NCBI RefSeq assembly: GCF_047501465.1
Contig: NZ_JAZDRL010000001.1
Span: 1,178,001-1,242,000, forward strand
DNA from: Pseudochelatococcus sp047501465
Lineage (GTDB): Bacteria; Pseudomonadota; Alphaproteobacteria; Rhizobiales; Beijerinckiaceae
DNA: 64,000 bases
Direction: 5' to 3'
Shown: piece after piece, positions 52,311 to 62,266 of the stretch
Layout of the letters: each line of letters begins with the position of its first letter
How positions within the stretch are numbered: the first letter of the stretch is position 1
Translations under genes and position numbers: made by a program
Notes under the pieces: generated by a model
Told to the model about the DNA's origin: nothing
The model's input: the letters and a program-made list of their open reading frames with translations, nothing else
Database searches by the model: none

Positions 52311-53857
52311 ACAACCACGCTTTCGCGCTGTGGTGCTTTTACTGCATGTTCTTTCAGCACCTTGCCGGTTGAAGGTTCAACCTCGCGCAGCACGACGCGG
52401 TAGCCCCAGATTGCGGCAAGGTTTTGCAGTACCTGCTCGACATCCTTCTCATACAGCAGCACATTGTTGACCGTGGAATGCTGCAGGGTGAGCTGGCGAT
52501 CGCCGTCGAGATCAACATCGATGACCTGAATATCCGCCTGTTGCCAGCCAATGTCATATTGGCGTGAAAGTGCGCTGCGGATGCGGCGATAACCGCGCTC
52601 ATCGTGAATAGCGTTCACGACAATTGCGGGTTCGGTTGCATCGTCTTCCAGATGGAACAGGCGCAAATCGCGGATCAGACGTGGGCTTAGGAACTGCGCC
52701 AGGAAGCTTTCATCGCGATAATTCGCCCAGATGTACTTCAACACCTCGGTCGCATCACCCTTGCCGGCAATATCCGGGAACCATTCGCGGTCCTCATCTT
52801 CCGGGGTTTCGCAGATGCGCTTGATGTCCTGCATCATCGCAAAGCCGATGGCGTAAGGGTTCAGGCCGTTGTAGTAGGGCGAGTCAAAGGTGGGCTGCAT
52901 GACCACGTTGGAATGGGACTGCAGGAACTCCAGAAATGCGCCGTCGTTGATCGAGCCCTGCTTGTGCAGCTGCGTCATGATCTCGTAGTGGCACCACGTG
53001 GCGCAACCTTCGTTCATCACCTTGGTCTGTGACTGCGGATAGAAATATTGTGCAATGTGCCGCACGATGCGCAGAATTTCGCGCTGCCAGGGCCGCAGAA
53101 GAGGTGCGGTCTTTTCCAGGAAGTAGAGGATGTTCTCTTCCGGCAGATTTAGCATAGCCCGTCGGCGATCTTCCGAGGATGAGCCCATCGCGCGTTGAGT
53201 GCCCGGCACGGTGCGCCAGAGGTCGTTATAGACCTGCTCCTGATGCGCATGACGCTCAGCCTCGCGCTGCTGCTCTGCCCGCAGATCAAGCCGTGCGCGG
53301 CGCGGATAGCGATGCACGCCCTGGTTCATCAGCGAATGGGCAACGTCGAGAATCCGCTCAACCGCCGAAAAGCCATAGCGCTCTTCGCACGCTGCGATGT
53401 ATTTCTTTGCAAACGACAGATAGTCCAGAATACCTTCGGCATCCGTCCACTGCCGGAACAGATAATTGTTCTTGAAGAAGTGGTTATGCCCAAAAGCTGC
53501 ATGCGCAATAACCAGGGTTTGCATCATGGCGGTGTTTTCCTCCATGATGTAGCTGATGCAGGGGTTGGAGTTGATGACGATTTCATACGCCAATCCGCCC
53601 ATCCCCTTACGATAGACCATCTCATGATGCGCAAATTGCTTGCCGAATGACCAGTGCCGATAAAGCTGCGGCATGCCGGTGGAAGCATAGGCATCAAGCA
53701 TCTGCTCGGCCGTAATCACCTCAATCTGGTTGGGATAGGTATTCAGCGCCAACTTGCTGCGCGCCACATTCTCCACCGTGTCGTGGATGCGCTGGATTGT
53801 ACCAAAATCCCAGTCAGAGCCCGAAAATAGCAGCGGGTGGGTGTCGATCACCGTCAT
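52307..53857 (-). CDS. spoVR: SpoVR-family protein
   Basis: 516 aa from the ATG at 53857, preceded by GGGGGAGG; a GTG one codon earlier also fits. Landmarks are SDWDFGTIQRIHDTVENVA, YPNQIEVITAEQMLDAYAS, the His-rich VMNEGCATWCHYEIM, and a C-terminal ThrS-like region. Third gene of the prkA-yeaH-spoVR operon, overlapping yeaH (TGATG). In other bacteria this module is tied to stress, starvation and sporulation; biochemical function is not settled. Confidence 0.94.
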   Translation of the reverse strand: MTVIDTHPLLFSGSDWDFGTIQRIHDTVENVARSKLALNTYPNQIEVITAEQMLDAYASTGMPQLYRHWSFGKQFAHHEMVYRKGMGGLAYEIVINSNPCISYIMEENTAMMQTLVIAHAAFGHNHFFKNNYLFRQWTDAEGILDYLSFAKKYIAACEERYGFSAVERILDVAHSLMNQGVHRYPRRARLDLRAEQQREAERHAHQEQVYNDLWRTVPGTQRAMGSSSEDRRRAMLNLPEENILYFLEKTAPLLRPWQREILRIVRHIAQYFYPQSQTKVMNEGCATWCHYEIMTQLHKQGSINDGAFLEFLQSHSNVVMQPTFDSPYYNGLNPYAIGFAMMQDIKRICETPEDEDREWFPDIAGKGDATEVLKYIWANYRDESFLAQFLSPRLIRDLRLFHLEDDATEPAIVVNAIHDERGYRRIRSALSRQYDIGWQQADIQVIDVDLDGDRQLTLQHSTVNNVLLYEKDVEQVLQNLAAIWGYRVVLREVEPSTGKVLKEHAVKAPQRESVVV

Positions 53858-55161
53858 CACGCGCCTCCCCCATCTGCGCCATTGCGGCGGAACAATTCGC
53901 GGAACACCGGATAAATCTCGCGCCGATGCCAGACCTTGCGCATCACAAAATGCCCACCTGCAGGCACCTGTGATTCATACGCCCGCCATAGATCCGTTGT
54001 GCGTGTAACAACGCCGGTGGGCAGATGGCCATCGCCACGCCCCACTTCAAGATAGGCGAAATACTGGCAGATCGGCAGGATCGATTCGTTGACCAATGCA
54101 GCGACCTTGGTGTTATCCGTGCCGATGTTATCGCCATCCGAAGCTTGCGCGACGTAGATGTTCCAGTCGTCCGGATTATAGCGCTCGCGCACAACCTTCA
54201 TCATCTCTTCCAGAGCGGTGGAGACGATGGTGCCGCCTGTTTCCGGGCTATGGAAGAACGTATTTTCATCCACCTCTTCCGCGTGGTCAGTGTGGCGAAT
54301 GAATACGACATCGACATTGCGGTAGCTGCGGCGCAGGAAGATATGCAGCAAGGCATAAAACCGCTTTGCCAAATCCTTCATCTGCTCGCTCATCGAGCCA
54401 GACACGTCCATGAGGCAGAACATGACTGCCTGTGCAACAGGGCGCGGCACCGACTCATAACGGCGATAACGTAGATCGATCGGGTCGATGTAAGCGATGC
54501 GCTTGCTGCGTCTGACCAGGCGCTGATGTTCTTCCTTCAGGGCCTCAAGCCGCACAGGATCGGCACCTGAAACCACAAGCCCGCTGATTTCTTCCTCAAG
54601 CGCGCGGATGGCATCTTTGCCGGGGCGGCGCAGAGCAATGCGGCGGGAAAGTGAGTGGCGCATGGTGCGGGACACCGACAGGCTCGATGGCGAACCTGAA
54701 GTGGAGTAACCCGCACGATGAATTTCTTTGGATTCAGCGCCCGTCAGTTTACGCTTGGCGAGGTTGGGCAATTCCAGATCGTCGAGGAACAGGTCCAGAT
54801 ATTCATCACGGGTGAGGAGAAAGCGGAATGCGTCTTCCCCGCTCCCCTGCCCGGCTTCGTTGCCGTCACCACCGCTGCCGCCGCCTTGCGGGCGCTTGAG
54901 AGAGTCACCCTCAAGATATTCCTTGTTTCCGGGCAGTACGAAATCGCGCTTGCCCCCACCTGACCCACGGCGCAGCACAGGCTCATGCACGCCTTCGCGC
55001 ACGATGCTGACTTCGCCGCCTTGCTCTAGATCCTTGATGCTGCGGTTCTTGAAATCCTCGCGGACTGCCCGCTGTACCAAAGTCTTGGCGCGACGAAGAA
55101 ACCGCTGCCGGTTGGTGAAACTCCTGCCTCCAGGATTGAGGCGTCGATCAATGATATGCAC
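53857..55161 (-). CDS. yeaH: DUF444/YeaH-type VWA-domain protein
   Basis: 434 aa. The N-terminal half is basic, with a Gly-rich insertion about residues 90-110 (GGGSGGDGNEAGQGSG). The C-terminal half holds a von Willebrand-type MIDAS site: FCLMDVSGSMSEQMKDLAKR (DxSxS), then Thr and Asp further on (PETGGTIVSTALEEM, QASDGDNIG). Middle gene of prkA-yeaH-spoVR, ending four bases into spoVR. Probably a cofactor of the PrkA kinase. Confidence 0.93.
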   Translation of the reverse strand: MHIIDRRLNPGGRSFTNRQRFLRRAKTLVQRAVREDFKNRSIKDLEQGGEVSIVREGVHEPVLRRGSGGGKRDFVLPGNKEYLEGDSLKRPQGGGSGGDGNEAGQGSGEDAFRFLLTRDEYLDLFLDDLELPNLAKRKLTGAESKEIHRAGYSTSGSPSSLSVSRTMRHSLSRRIALRRPGKDAIRALEEEISGLVVSGADPVRLEALKEEHQRLVRRSKRIAYIDPIDLRYRRYESVPRPVAQAVMFCLMDVSGSMSEQMKDLAKRFYALLHIFLRRSYRNVDVVFIRHTDHAEEVDENTFFHSPETGGTIVSTALEEMMKVVRERYNPDDWNIYVAQASDGDNIGTDNTKVAALVNESILPICQYFAYLEVGRGDGHLPTGVVTRTTDLWRAYESQVPAGGHFVMRKVWHRREIYPVFRELFRRNGADGGGA

Positions 55162-55430
55162 AGAAGTGTCACCTTAATTCCGATGGCATCGGGATACCTT
55201 AGCCTCGGTCTTCAACCAAAGGCAATTCCTACCTCCGGCCGCTGGCTTTATTCCGGCGGCCTCAGGCCGCTTCCTCTGGTTATGGTGTTGCAACCAATAA
55301 CCTCGGATGTAATCACACGGACGGAGCTTTTGTTCCGGGCGGAGCAGCATGCTGCCCCGTCCAAAACCAGTACAAATTTGAGCATCATCTATATCCAAAA
55401 GCAAAAACCACTCTTGGTTTGATAATGTCA

Positions 55431-57374
55431 TCAGCCCGCCTGTTTGACGCGCATATACCACTCAACCAAACGGCGAACCTGACGTTCAGTATACCCTCTT
55501 TCGCACATCCGATGCACGAATTCGTCGTGCTTCTTCTCGGATTCACCGTCTTTCTTCGAGCCGAAACTGATCACCGGCAGCAGGTCCTCAACCTGTGAGA
55601 ACATCCGCCGTTCGATTACCTCACGGATTTTCTCGTAGCTCGTCCACGATGGGTTGGTTCCACCATGGTGTGCACGGGTGCGAAGTGCGAACTTCACCAC
55701 CTCATTACGGAAATCCTTGGGGTTAGCGATGCCGGCAGGCTTCTCGATCTTGGTGAGTTCCTGATTGATCAATTCGCGATCAAGCATCTGTCCGGTGTCA
55801 GGATCCTTGAAATCCTGATCTTCGATCCACGCATCGGCATAGGCCACGTATCTGTCGAACAGATTCTGACCATAGTCGTGATAGGACTCGAGATAGGCCT
55901 TCTGGATTTCATGGCCGATGAACTCCGCATAACGCGGTGCCAGATCACCCTTGATGAATTCCAGATACCGCTTTTCGGTTTCGGCAGGCAGCTGCTCCTG
56001 ACGGATCATGTGCTCAAGCACATACATCAGATGCACTGGATCTGCCGCGATCTCGGTGGTGTCGTGGTTGAACGCTGCCGCCAGCGCCTTGAAGGCAAAG
56101 CGTGTGGAGATACCGTCCATACCCTCGTCCACGCCTGCGGTATCCTTGTATTCCTGCAGGCTGCGGGCGCGGGGATCGACCTCACGTAGGTTCTCGCCAT
56201 CATAGACGCGCATCTTCGAGAACAGGTTGGAGTTCTCATGTTCACGCAACCGCGACAGCACCGAAAAACGCGCCAACAGCTCCAGCGTGCCCGGAGCGCA
56301 AGCGGATTCCGACAATTCCGAACCCCGCACGAGCTTCTCGTAGATCTTCGTTTCCTCAGTCACCCGCAGGCAGTAAGGAACCTTGATCACGTAGATACGG
56401 TCGATAAAGGCTTCGTTGTTCTTGTTGTTCTTGAAATTCTGCCACTCGGATTCGTTGGAGTGGGCGAGAATGACACCCGTGAACGGGATCGCGCCGATGT
56501 TCTCGGTGCCAACGTAGTTGCCTTCCTGCGTTGCGGTGAGCAACGGATGCAGCATCTTGATCGGCGCCTTGAACATTTCGACGAATTCGAGCAAGCCCTG
56601 ATTGGCCCGGTTCAACCCGCCCGAGTAGCTGTATGCATCAGGATCGTTCTGCGACAGATGCTCAAGCTGGCGTATGTCCACCTTGCCGACGAGGGCCGAG
56701 ATGTCCTGGTTGTTCTCGTCACCCGGCTCGGTCTTGGCGATGGCTTCCTGGCGCAAGCGCGAAGGCATGATGCGCACGACCTTGAACTTGGAGATGTCGC
56801 CGCCAAACTCTTCAAGCCGCTTGCGGCACCATGGGCTGATAAGCCCGGTGAGGCGACGCGCGGGAATGCCGTAATCTTCTTCAAGACGCGGCGCGAGCGA
56901 GGCATCGAACAGTCCAAGCGGGCTCTCGAACACAGGGCTGACTTCATCGCCTGCCTTGAGCACATAAATGGGGTGTACTTCCATCAGTGCCTTGATGCGC
57001 TCAGCCAGCGATGATTTACCGCCGCCAACGGGGCCGAGCAGATAAAGAATCTGCTTGCGCTCTTCCAGTCCCTGCGCCGCATGCCGGAAGAAGGAAACGA
57101 TACGCTCGATCGTCTCTTCCATGCCGTAGAATTCGGCGAAGGGCTTATAAGTACGAATCGTGCGGTTCATGTAGATCCGACCGAGGCGCGGATCGCGCGA
57201 CGTGTCGATGATCTCCGGCTCACCAATAGCCGCAAGCAGACGCTCGGGAGCGCTGGCATAGAACATGGGGTCGCTGCGACATCCCTTCAGGTACTCCTCA
57301 AGGGTCATCTCGACTTGCCGCCGCGCTTCGAACGACTGCGCGTAGCTCGAAAAGAGATCGCCGTTGGCTGCCAT
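55431..57374 (-). CDS. prkA: PrkA-type AAA+ serine protein kinase
   Basis: 647 aa. An AAA+ domain in the N-terminal half has Walker A GPVGGGKSS and FTGVILAHSNESEWQNFKNNK; the C-terminal domain is the PrkA kinase-like fold, beginning near GMDGISTRFAFKAL. Full length and undamaged. First of three genes, with 269 bp to yeaH in which a terminator or processing site could tune output; a promoter should lie in 57375-57500. In E. coli (YeaG) it acts in the response to nitrogen starvation. Confidence 0.95.
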   Translation of the reverse strand: MAANGDLFSSYAQSFEARRQVEMTLEEYLKGCRSDPMFYASAPERLLAAIGEPEIIDTSRDPRLGRIYMNRTIRTYKPFAEFYGMEETIERIVSFFRHAAQGLEERKQILYLLGPVGGGKSSLAERIKALMEVHPIYVLKAGDEVSPVFESPLGLFDASLAPRLEEDYGIPARRLTGLISPWCRKRLEEFGGDISKFKVVRIMPSRLRQEAIAKTEPGDENNQDISALVGKVDIRQLEHLSQNDPDAYSYSGGLNRANQGLLEFVEMFKAPIKMLHPLLTATQEGNYVGTENIGAIPFTGVILAHSNESEWQNFKNNKNNEAFIDRIYVIKVPYCLRVTEETKIYEKLVRGSELSESACAPGTLELLARFSVLSRLREHENSNLFSKMRVYDGENLREVDPRARSLQEYKDTAGVDEGMDGISTRFAFKALAAAFNHDTTEIAADPVHLMYVLEHMIRQEQLPAETEKRYLEFIKGDLAPRYAEFIGHEIQKAYLESYHDYGQNLFDRYVAYADAWIEDQDFKDPDTGQMLDRELINQELTKIEKPAGIANPKDFRNEVVKFALRTRAHHGGTNPSWTSYEKIREVIERRMFSQVEDLLPVISFGSKKDGESEKKHDEFVHRMCERGYTERQVRRLVEWYMRVKQAG

Positions 57375-57892
57375 TGCTTATCCTCAACCTTGAAATTTGG
57401 ATACCGGGAACGCTTTGCCTTATTCCCCCCGTGTGGATTATAAAGGCCATTGGTGCGTTTCCATATGGCCAACACATAATTACGCTGTGCAGAACTAACA
57501 CCCCCTGAGAAGAATCAAATGATGCGCTCAGGCTAGTTTGATTGTGAGCGCCATTTCGCAACTGCACAAATTATTTTTTTGCCCTCCCGCGCAGCCAGTG
57601 CTTGCCGATCGCTGCTGACAACGGGCAGTCACAGATGCTTATTGCATCTGATAGAGGCCCTAAATACAGGCACTTAGGCTCTGCTCATATACCGTAATCA
57701 GCTATGATTAACAATTAGTTCCTTTTGCAACGAATCGCACGTTACGAAAATTTCATGCAGACATGTCACCTGAATTCCACTGCCATGGGCGGCCGTTTGG
57801 CTTAGTATGAAAAATGTTTAATTTCGTGCTTTCTATAAAAACACCGCCAGCATGAACTGGCGGTGCATTAAGCGGCGTGGTGCGTGAGGGAC
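57375..57892. other. Intergenic stretch upstream of prkA
   Basis: Holds the prkA promoter region on one side and the terminator of the beta-propeller gene on the other. No coding or RNA gene is recognised in the 460 bp between. Confidence 0.45.
57836..57866 (-). terminator. Intrinsic terminator of the beta-propeller gene
   Basis: CACCGCCAG (57842-57850) pairs perfectly with CTGGCGGTG (57857-57865) around six bases; on the minus strand it is followed by TTTTT. Confidence 0.9.
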
Positions 57893-59329
57893 TTATGATT
57901 TGGGCGTTAGCCGGGTAACGCGGTCTCCTGTGGCATCGTTTTCACCGCGTGCCTTATTGATAACGAAGACGTTCCCCTTACCATCAATGCCGATATGGTT
58001 AGGGAAGCTGCCGCCCTCCAGATTGGCTACTATTTCGCCCTGCGGATTAACCACAGTGACGGTGCCTGAGCCGCGATTGGCGACATAAGCCAGCTTTGCC
58101 ACGGGATCGAAGGCAACATTCAATGGCCCTGCGCCGGTTGCCACATCATGCAGAACCTTGCCGGAAGCGATGTCGACAATCAGCAGGTTATCGCTGCCTT
58201 GAGAGGCGACATAGAGCTGATTATTGGCGCTATCCACCGCCACACCAATGGCGCTCTTGGCACCCGGCAAGGGGAAGGTTTTTTCAACCGTGTTGGTCTT
58301 GGTATCGATAATGGCGGCTTCCGAAGTCTTCAGGCTCACTGTGTAGAGCTTATGGTTCTTGGCATCCAGCGCGAGGCTTGCGGGTGTGAACTTCTCACCG
58401 CGCCGCTTTGAGGGGATTTCGATGTTTTGCAGCTTGGTCAGCGCCTTGGCATCAAACACGACCACGAAATTCTCGTCGACTGACGAAGCGTAAGCGCGAC
58501 CAGCTTCAGCATCCACGACAACATCGCGGCCATGGGGCAATATGTCTGCCTCGAACTGCTTCACAAGACTGAGGTCATCCTGTTTGAAGACGGCAACGGC
58601 ATTGTCACGGGTCGTCGTGGTCCAGACATTGCCTTCTGCATCATCAACGGCTACGCCATAGATAGCATGCAGATGGCCATCATCGCGGCCAGCAACGGGC
58701 TTGGCATCGGCTGTAGCCACCACTGCGAGGGTTTCAGGATTCAGTTTGACGAGTTTGGATTCCTTGACTGGTGGACGACCAACAGCAGAGGTCACAAACA
58801 GCACGTTGTTTTTAGGGCTATAGGCCACCTGGTAAAGGCCGCGCACAACTTGCTGGCTATTGATGTTGAACTTATCCGCCCCGGAGATTGCAATCACGGG
58901 CGATACTTTCAGTGGCACAACGATAGCAGCAGCCGGATTTGCGACATTCACGATGATCGGGTGCTGACCGGGCGTGGTGTCTGCTGGTATGGCGATTTTG
59001 GCTTCAAAACCGCCCTTGTCATCAGCCACATAGGGTTTTCCATCGGGGTTAAGAACGGTGCTGCCACTCAACAGGATAACGGTCTGGCCGGGCGTGAATG
59101 AAGAGCCGCGCAATGTGATCTCGGCACCTGGCACAACAACGCCGCCTGGTGAAACGCGGCCCTTGAAGTCAGAATCAGGCTTGCTGAAAACAGCCCCGGT
59201 GGCTGTTTGTGCAAATGCGGAAACGGGCAGTACTGCCAGCGGGAGCGCCAGCGCGAGCATTGGTAAGGTGCGGATCGCTAAAGCGCGGCGTGAGGTGGTG
59301 GTTTTGGTGAAGGTAGAAAGCATTGTCAT
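57893..59329 (-). CDS. YncE-like seven-bladed beta-propeller, secreted
   Basis: 478 aa. A signal peptide ends near VSAFAQ (about 40). Residues 50-145 look like an Ig-like/IPT domain (PGAEITLRGSSFTPGQTVILL), and 150-475 hold repeated blades of the YncE/40-residue YVTN type (GVAVDSANNQLYVASQGSDN, FDPVAKLAYVANRGSGTVTV). In E. coli YncE is a periplasmic DNA-binding beta-propeller induced on iron loss. No TonB receptor is next to this copy. Monocistronic, with its own terminator. Function unproven. Confidence 0.85.
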   Translation of the reverse strand: MTMLSTFTKTTTSRRALAIRTLPMLALALPLAVLPVSAFAQTATGAVFSKPDSDFKGRVSPGGVVVPGAEITLRGSSFTPGQTVILLSGSTVLNPDGKPYVADDKGGFEAKIAIPADTTPGQHPIIVNVANPAAAIVVPLKVSPVIAISGADKFNINSQQVVRGLYQVAYSPKNNVLFVTSAVGRPPVKESKLVKLNPETLAVVATADAKPVAGRDDGHLHAIYGVAVDDAEGNVWTTTTRDNAVAVFKQDDLSLVKQFEADILPHGRDVVVDAEAGRAYASSVDENFVVVFDAKALTKLQNIEIPSKRRGEKFTPASLALDAKNHKLYTVSLKTSEAAIIDTKTNTVEKTFPLPGAKSAIGVAVDSANNQLYVASQGSDNLLIVDIASGKVLHDVATGAGPLNVAFDPVAKLAYVANRGSGTVTVVNPQGEIVANLEGGSFPNHIGIDGKGNVFVINKARGENDATGDRVTRLTPKS

Positions 59330-59742
59330 GAAAGGCCTCTGCGTCTTCTAAGGTAAGAATAAATAACCACGCTGCGGACACTATAAGATGAATAGAAAAT
59401 AGACAATTAAATTAAGCTATAATTGAATTAGAACTATTTTAAATAAAGATCGATCGTTTTTTCTTAATGTATTGAATATTATTTTAATTCCATGTTTGTT
59501 TGTTGTTTTCTGAAATGTGACTACATTACTGTGATTTAAGTCTATTTTGCGGTGCAGCAGATGTGTGCAGAAGATGAGATGGTGGCAGAATATATAGCCA
59601 ATTGAGCGTATACCGAGCTATGCATGCGCAGTTGCGTTTAACGCATGGCAAAAGCAGTGATATGTATAAATATTTGAAATATAATAATTTTATCCGGAAT
59701 TTTTATTCTTCCATGCGTGCGATGCGCATTAATTGCATCGCT
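59330..59742. other. AT-rich intergenic stretch, no gene seen
   Basis: Extremely AT-rich. It contains the upstream region of the divergent beta-propeller gene. I see no well-formed Fur box and no coding sequence. It is followed by the OxyR site. Confidence 0.45.
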
Positions 59743-59779
59743 ATAGATAATATCTATCGATATCCGCGTATTTATCTAT
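59743..59779 (+). promoter_or_regulatory. OxyR-binding site upstream of ahpC
   Basis: Fits ATAG-N7-CTAT-N7-ATAG-N7-CTAT: ATAG (59743-59746), CTAT (59754-59757), CGCG in place of ATAG (59765-59768), CTAT (59776-59779). Three of four quarter-sites are exact and all spacings are right. It ends 135 bp before the ahpC start codon. Confidence 0.8.
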
Positions 59780-59914
59780 TTTGCCTTTGAGGTGGTTTCC
59801 CCTATGTTGCGTTGCGAAGGGCGGGAGTGCTTGCAAACGGATGAGCGTTTCAATGTTCTGCCGGATGCATTGCGCCAGCCCCCGAAAAATTATCATGTAG
59901 TTCAAGGAGCCGTT

Positions 59915-60478
59915 ATGTCTCTCGTAAATACCGCTATCAAACCCTTCAAGGCCCAGGCATTCAAGCAGGGCAAGTTCATTGAGGTCTCCAACGAAGACCT
60001 GAAGGGCAAGTGGTCCGTATTCTTCTTCTACCCAGCTGACTTCACGTTCGTCTGCCCCACAGAGCTGGGTGATGTCGCTGACCATTACAGCGAATTCCAG
60101 AAGCTCGGCGTTGAGATTTACTCGGTATCGACCGACACGCATTTCACGCACAAGGCCTGGCATGATACATCCGAGACCATCGGCAAGATCCAGTACACCA
60201 TGCTCGGCGACCCAACTGCCACGCTCTCACGCAACTTCCAGGTGCTTCGTGAAGATCAGGGGCTTGCTGATCGCGGCACATTCATCGTTGACCCCGATGG
60301 TATCATTCAGGCAATGGAAGTTACGGCTGAGGGCATTGGCCGCGATGCTACCGATCTTCTGCGCAAGATCAAAGCTGCACAGTATGTAGCAGCGCACCCA
60401 GGCGAGGTTTGCCCTGCAAAATGGCAGGAAGGCGAAGAGACATTGGCTCCTTCCCTCGACCTGGTAGGCAAAATCTAA
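59915..60478 (+). CDS. ahpC: Alkyl hydroperoxide reductase, peroxiredoxin subunit AhpC
   Basis: Typical 2-Cys peroxiredoxin that reduces H2O2 and organic peroxides. 187 aa from the ATG at 59915 with AAGGAG upstream. Peroxidatic C47 is in FTFVCPTE and resolving C166 in GEVCPAKW, both at E. coli numbering. Reduced by AhpF, whose gene follows after a palindromic repeat. Controlled by the OxyR site upstream. Confidence 0.97.
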   Translation: MSLVNTAIKPFKAQAFKQGKFIEVSNEDLKGKWSVFFFYPADFTFVCPTELGDVADHYSEFQKLGVEIYSVSTDTHFTHKAWHDTSETIGKIQYTMLGDPTATLSRNFQVLREDQGLADRGTFIVDPDGIIQAMEVTAEGIGRDATDLLRKIKAAQYVAAHPGEVCPAKWQEGEETLAPSLDLVGKI

Positions 60479-60621
60479 AAATGCATTGACCTTCGCGTTC
60501 TGGTGGCCTGCAAATGGCAACGCTTTGAATGTCCTGGGTTCATGGTCAGAAGTCCACTGCGCTCCGACTTTCAAAACGTCACCATTTTCGACTCACCAGA
60601 ACGCGAGCTTCAACGCATTTT
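60478..60621. repeat. Long imperfect palindromic repeat, copy B
   Basis: 144 bp between ahpC and ahpF. The left arm (AATGCATTGACCTTCGCG and on) matches the reverse complement of the right arm with scattered mismatches; the loop holds AGTCCACTGCGCTCCG, as in copy A at 18769-18911. Transcribed within ahpCF, it should form a strong mRNA hairpin that could lower ahpF output or protect the ahpC message. Confidence 0.75.
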
Positions 60622-60684
60622 ACAATGCCCCAAACGGGGCGGCCCCTTTCATGCTTTTTATGTTATGGAATGTGAGGATGATCC

Positions 60685-62262
60685 ATGTTGAACGATAGCC
60701 TTAAAGCCCAGCTCAAAACCTATCTTGAGCGGGTGGTGCGCCCCATTCACATTATCGCCTCGCTAAACGACAGCCCCAAATCCCGTGAGCTGCAGGAGCT
60801 GCTTGGCGAATTGCGTGCGCTCTCTGACAAGATTACCGTCAATGAACTGCATAGCGATGGACAACGGGCGCCTTCTTTTGCGCTCACAAGTCCAGGCCAT
60901 GATATCAGCTTGCGCTTTGCCGGCCTGCCTATGGGGCACGAGTTTACTTCGCTGGTGCTGGCGCTGCTGCAGGTGGGTGGGCATCCGCCCAAAATCGAGC
61001 AGGCGCTGATTGACCAGATCAAAGCGCTTGATGGTGACTTCACGTTTGAAACGTATTTCTCGCAAAGCTGCCAGAACTGCCCGGAAGTGGTGCAGGCATT
61101 GAACCTGCTGGCTGTGCTCAACCCGCGTATCCGACACATCGCCATTGATGGCGCGGTGTTCCCGGAAGAGGTTGAGATGCGGCAGATAATGTCGGTGCCC
61201 ACGATCTTCCTCAACGGCAAGGTGTTTGGGCAAGGCCGTATGGGCGTTGAAGAGGTGATTGCGAAGCTCGATACCGGCGCTTCAGCGCGTGAAGCCGAGA
61301 AAATTAATGCCAAAGCCGTCTTTGATGTATTGGTCGTTGGCGGTGGCCCGGCTGGTGCTGCGGCGGCGATCTATGCAGCGCGCAAAGGCATCCGCACGGG
61401 TGTCGTAGCCGAACGTTTCGGCGGGCAGGTGCTGGACACCATGTCGATCGAGAACTTCATCTCGGTACAGCACACGGAAGGCCCGAAGATGGCCACCGCG
61501 CTTGAGCAGCATGTACGCGCGTATGATGTCGATATCATGAACCTGCAACGCGCGGAAAAGCTTGCGACCAACGGGGAACGGGTTGAAATCAGCCTTGCCA
61601 GCGGTGCGACGTTGAGCGCCAGAACGGTGATCCTGTCTACGGGCGCACGCTGGCGGCAGATGAATGTGCCGGGTGAGGATACCTATCGCAACAAGGGCGT
61701 GGCCTATTGCCCGCATTGCGATGGTCCCTTGTTCAAGGGCAAGCGCGTGGCGGTGATTGGTGGTGGCAATTCTGGTGTTGAGGCGGTGATTGATCTGGCT
61801 GGCATAGCGGCCCACGTGACGGTGATCGAATACGATAACGTTTTACGTGCTGATGACGTGTTGCAGCGTAAGCTGCGTAGCCTGAAGAATGTGGATATCA
61901 TCACCTCTGCCCGCACCACGGAAGTCATCGGGGATGGCCAGCGGGTGACGGGTCTTGTGTATGAAAACCGTAAAACCGGCGCTGAGCACACGTTGGCCCT
62001 TGAGGGTATTTTCGTACAGATCGGCCTGCTGCCAAACACCGAATGGCTGAAAGGCACGGTGGCGTTATCCGCGCGCGGCGAGATTGTTGTCGATGCGCAT
62101 GGCCGCACGTCTGTGCCCGGTGTTTTCGCGGCAGGTGATTGCACGACTACGCCTTACAAGCAGATCGTGATCGCGATGGGAGAGGGCGCAAAGGCATCGC
62201 TTGCGGCGTTCGATCACTTAATCCGCGCACTTCCTGAAACGGCAGATGTAGAGGCCGCTTAA
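60685..62262 (+). CDS. ahpF: Alkyl hydroperoxide reductase flavoprotein subunit AhpF
   Basis: 525 aa NADH- and FAD-dependent reductase of AhpC. The N-terminal tandem thioredoxin-like domain carries the redox pair in QSCQNCPEVV. The FAD site is VVGGGPAGAAAAIYAARKG, the NAD site VIGGGNSGVEAVIDLAG, and the thioredoxin-reductase-type disulfide is in AYCPHCDGPLF. All are intact. GAGG-like SD six bases before the ATG. The oxyR start follows five bases after its stop. Confidence 0.97.
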   Translation: MLNDSLKAQLKTYLERVVRPIHIIASLNDSPKSRELQELLGELRALSDKITVNELHSDGQRAPSFALTSPGHDISLRFAGLPMGHEFTSLVLALLQVGGHPPKIEQALIDQIKALDGDFTFETYFSQSCQNCPEVVQALNLLAVLNPRIRHIAIDGAVFPEEVEMRQIMSVPTIFLNGKVFGQGRMGVEEVIAKLDTGASAREAEKINAKAVFDVLVVGGGPAGAAAAIYAARKGIRTGVVAERFGGQVLDTMSIENFISVQHTEGPKMATALEQHVRAYDVDIMNLQRAEKLATNGERVEISLASGATLSARTVILSTGARWRQMNVPGEDTYRNKGVAYCPHCDGPLFKGKRVAVIGGGNSGVEAVIDLAGIAAHVTVIEYDNVLRADDVLQRKLRSLKNVDIITSARTTEVIGDGQRVTGLVYENRKTGAEHTLALEGIFVQIGLLPNTEWLKGTVALSARGEIVVDAHGRTSVPGVFAAGDCTTTPYKQIVIAMGEGAKASLAAFDHLIRALPETADVEAA

Positions 62263-62266
62263 GGGA

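Noticed and set aside
56238..57014. 258-codon ORF on the plus strand within prkA
   Set aside because: Shadow frame created by the codon bias of prkA on the other strand.
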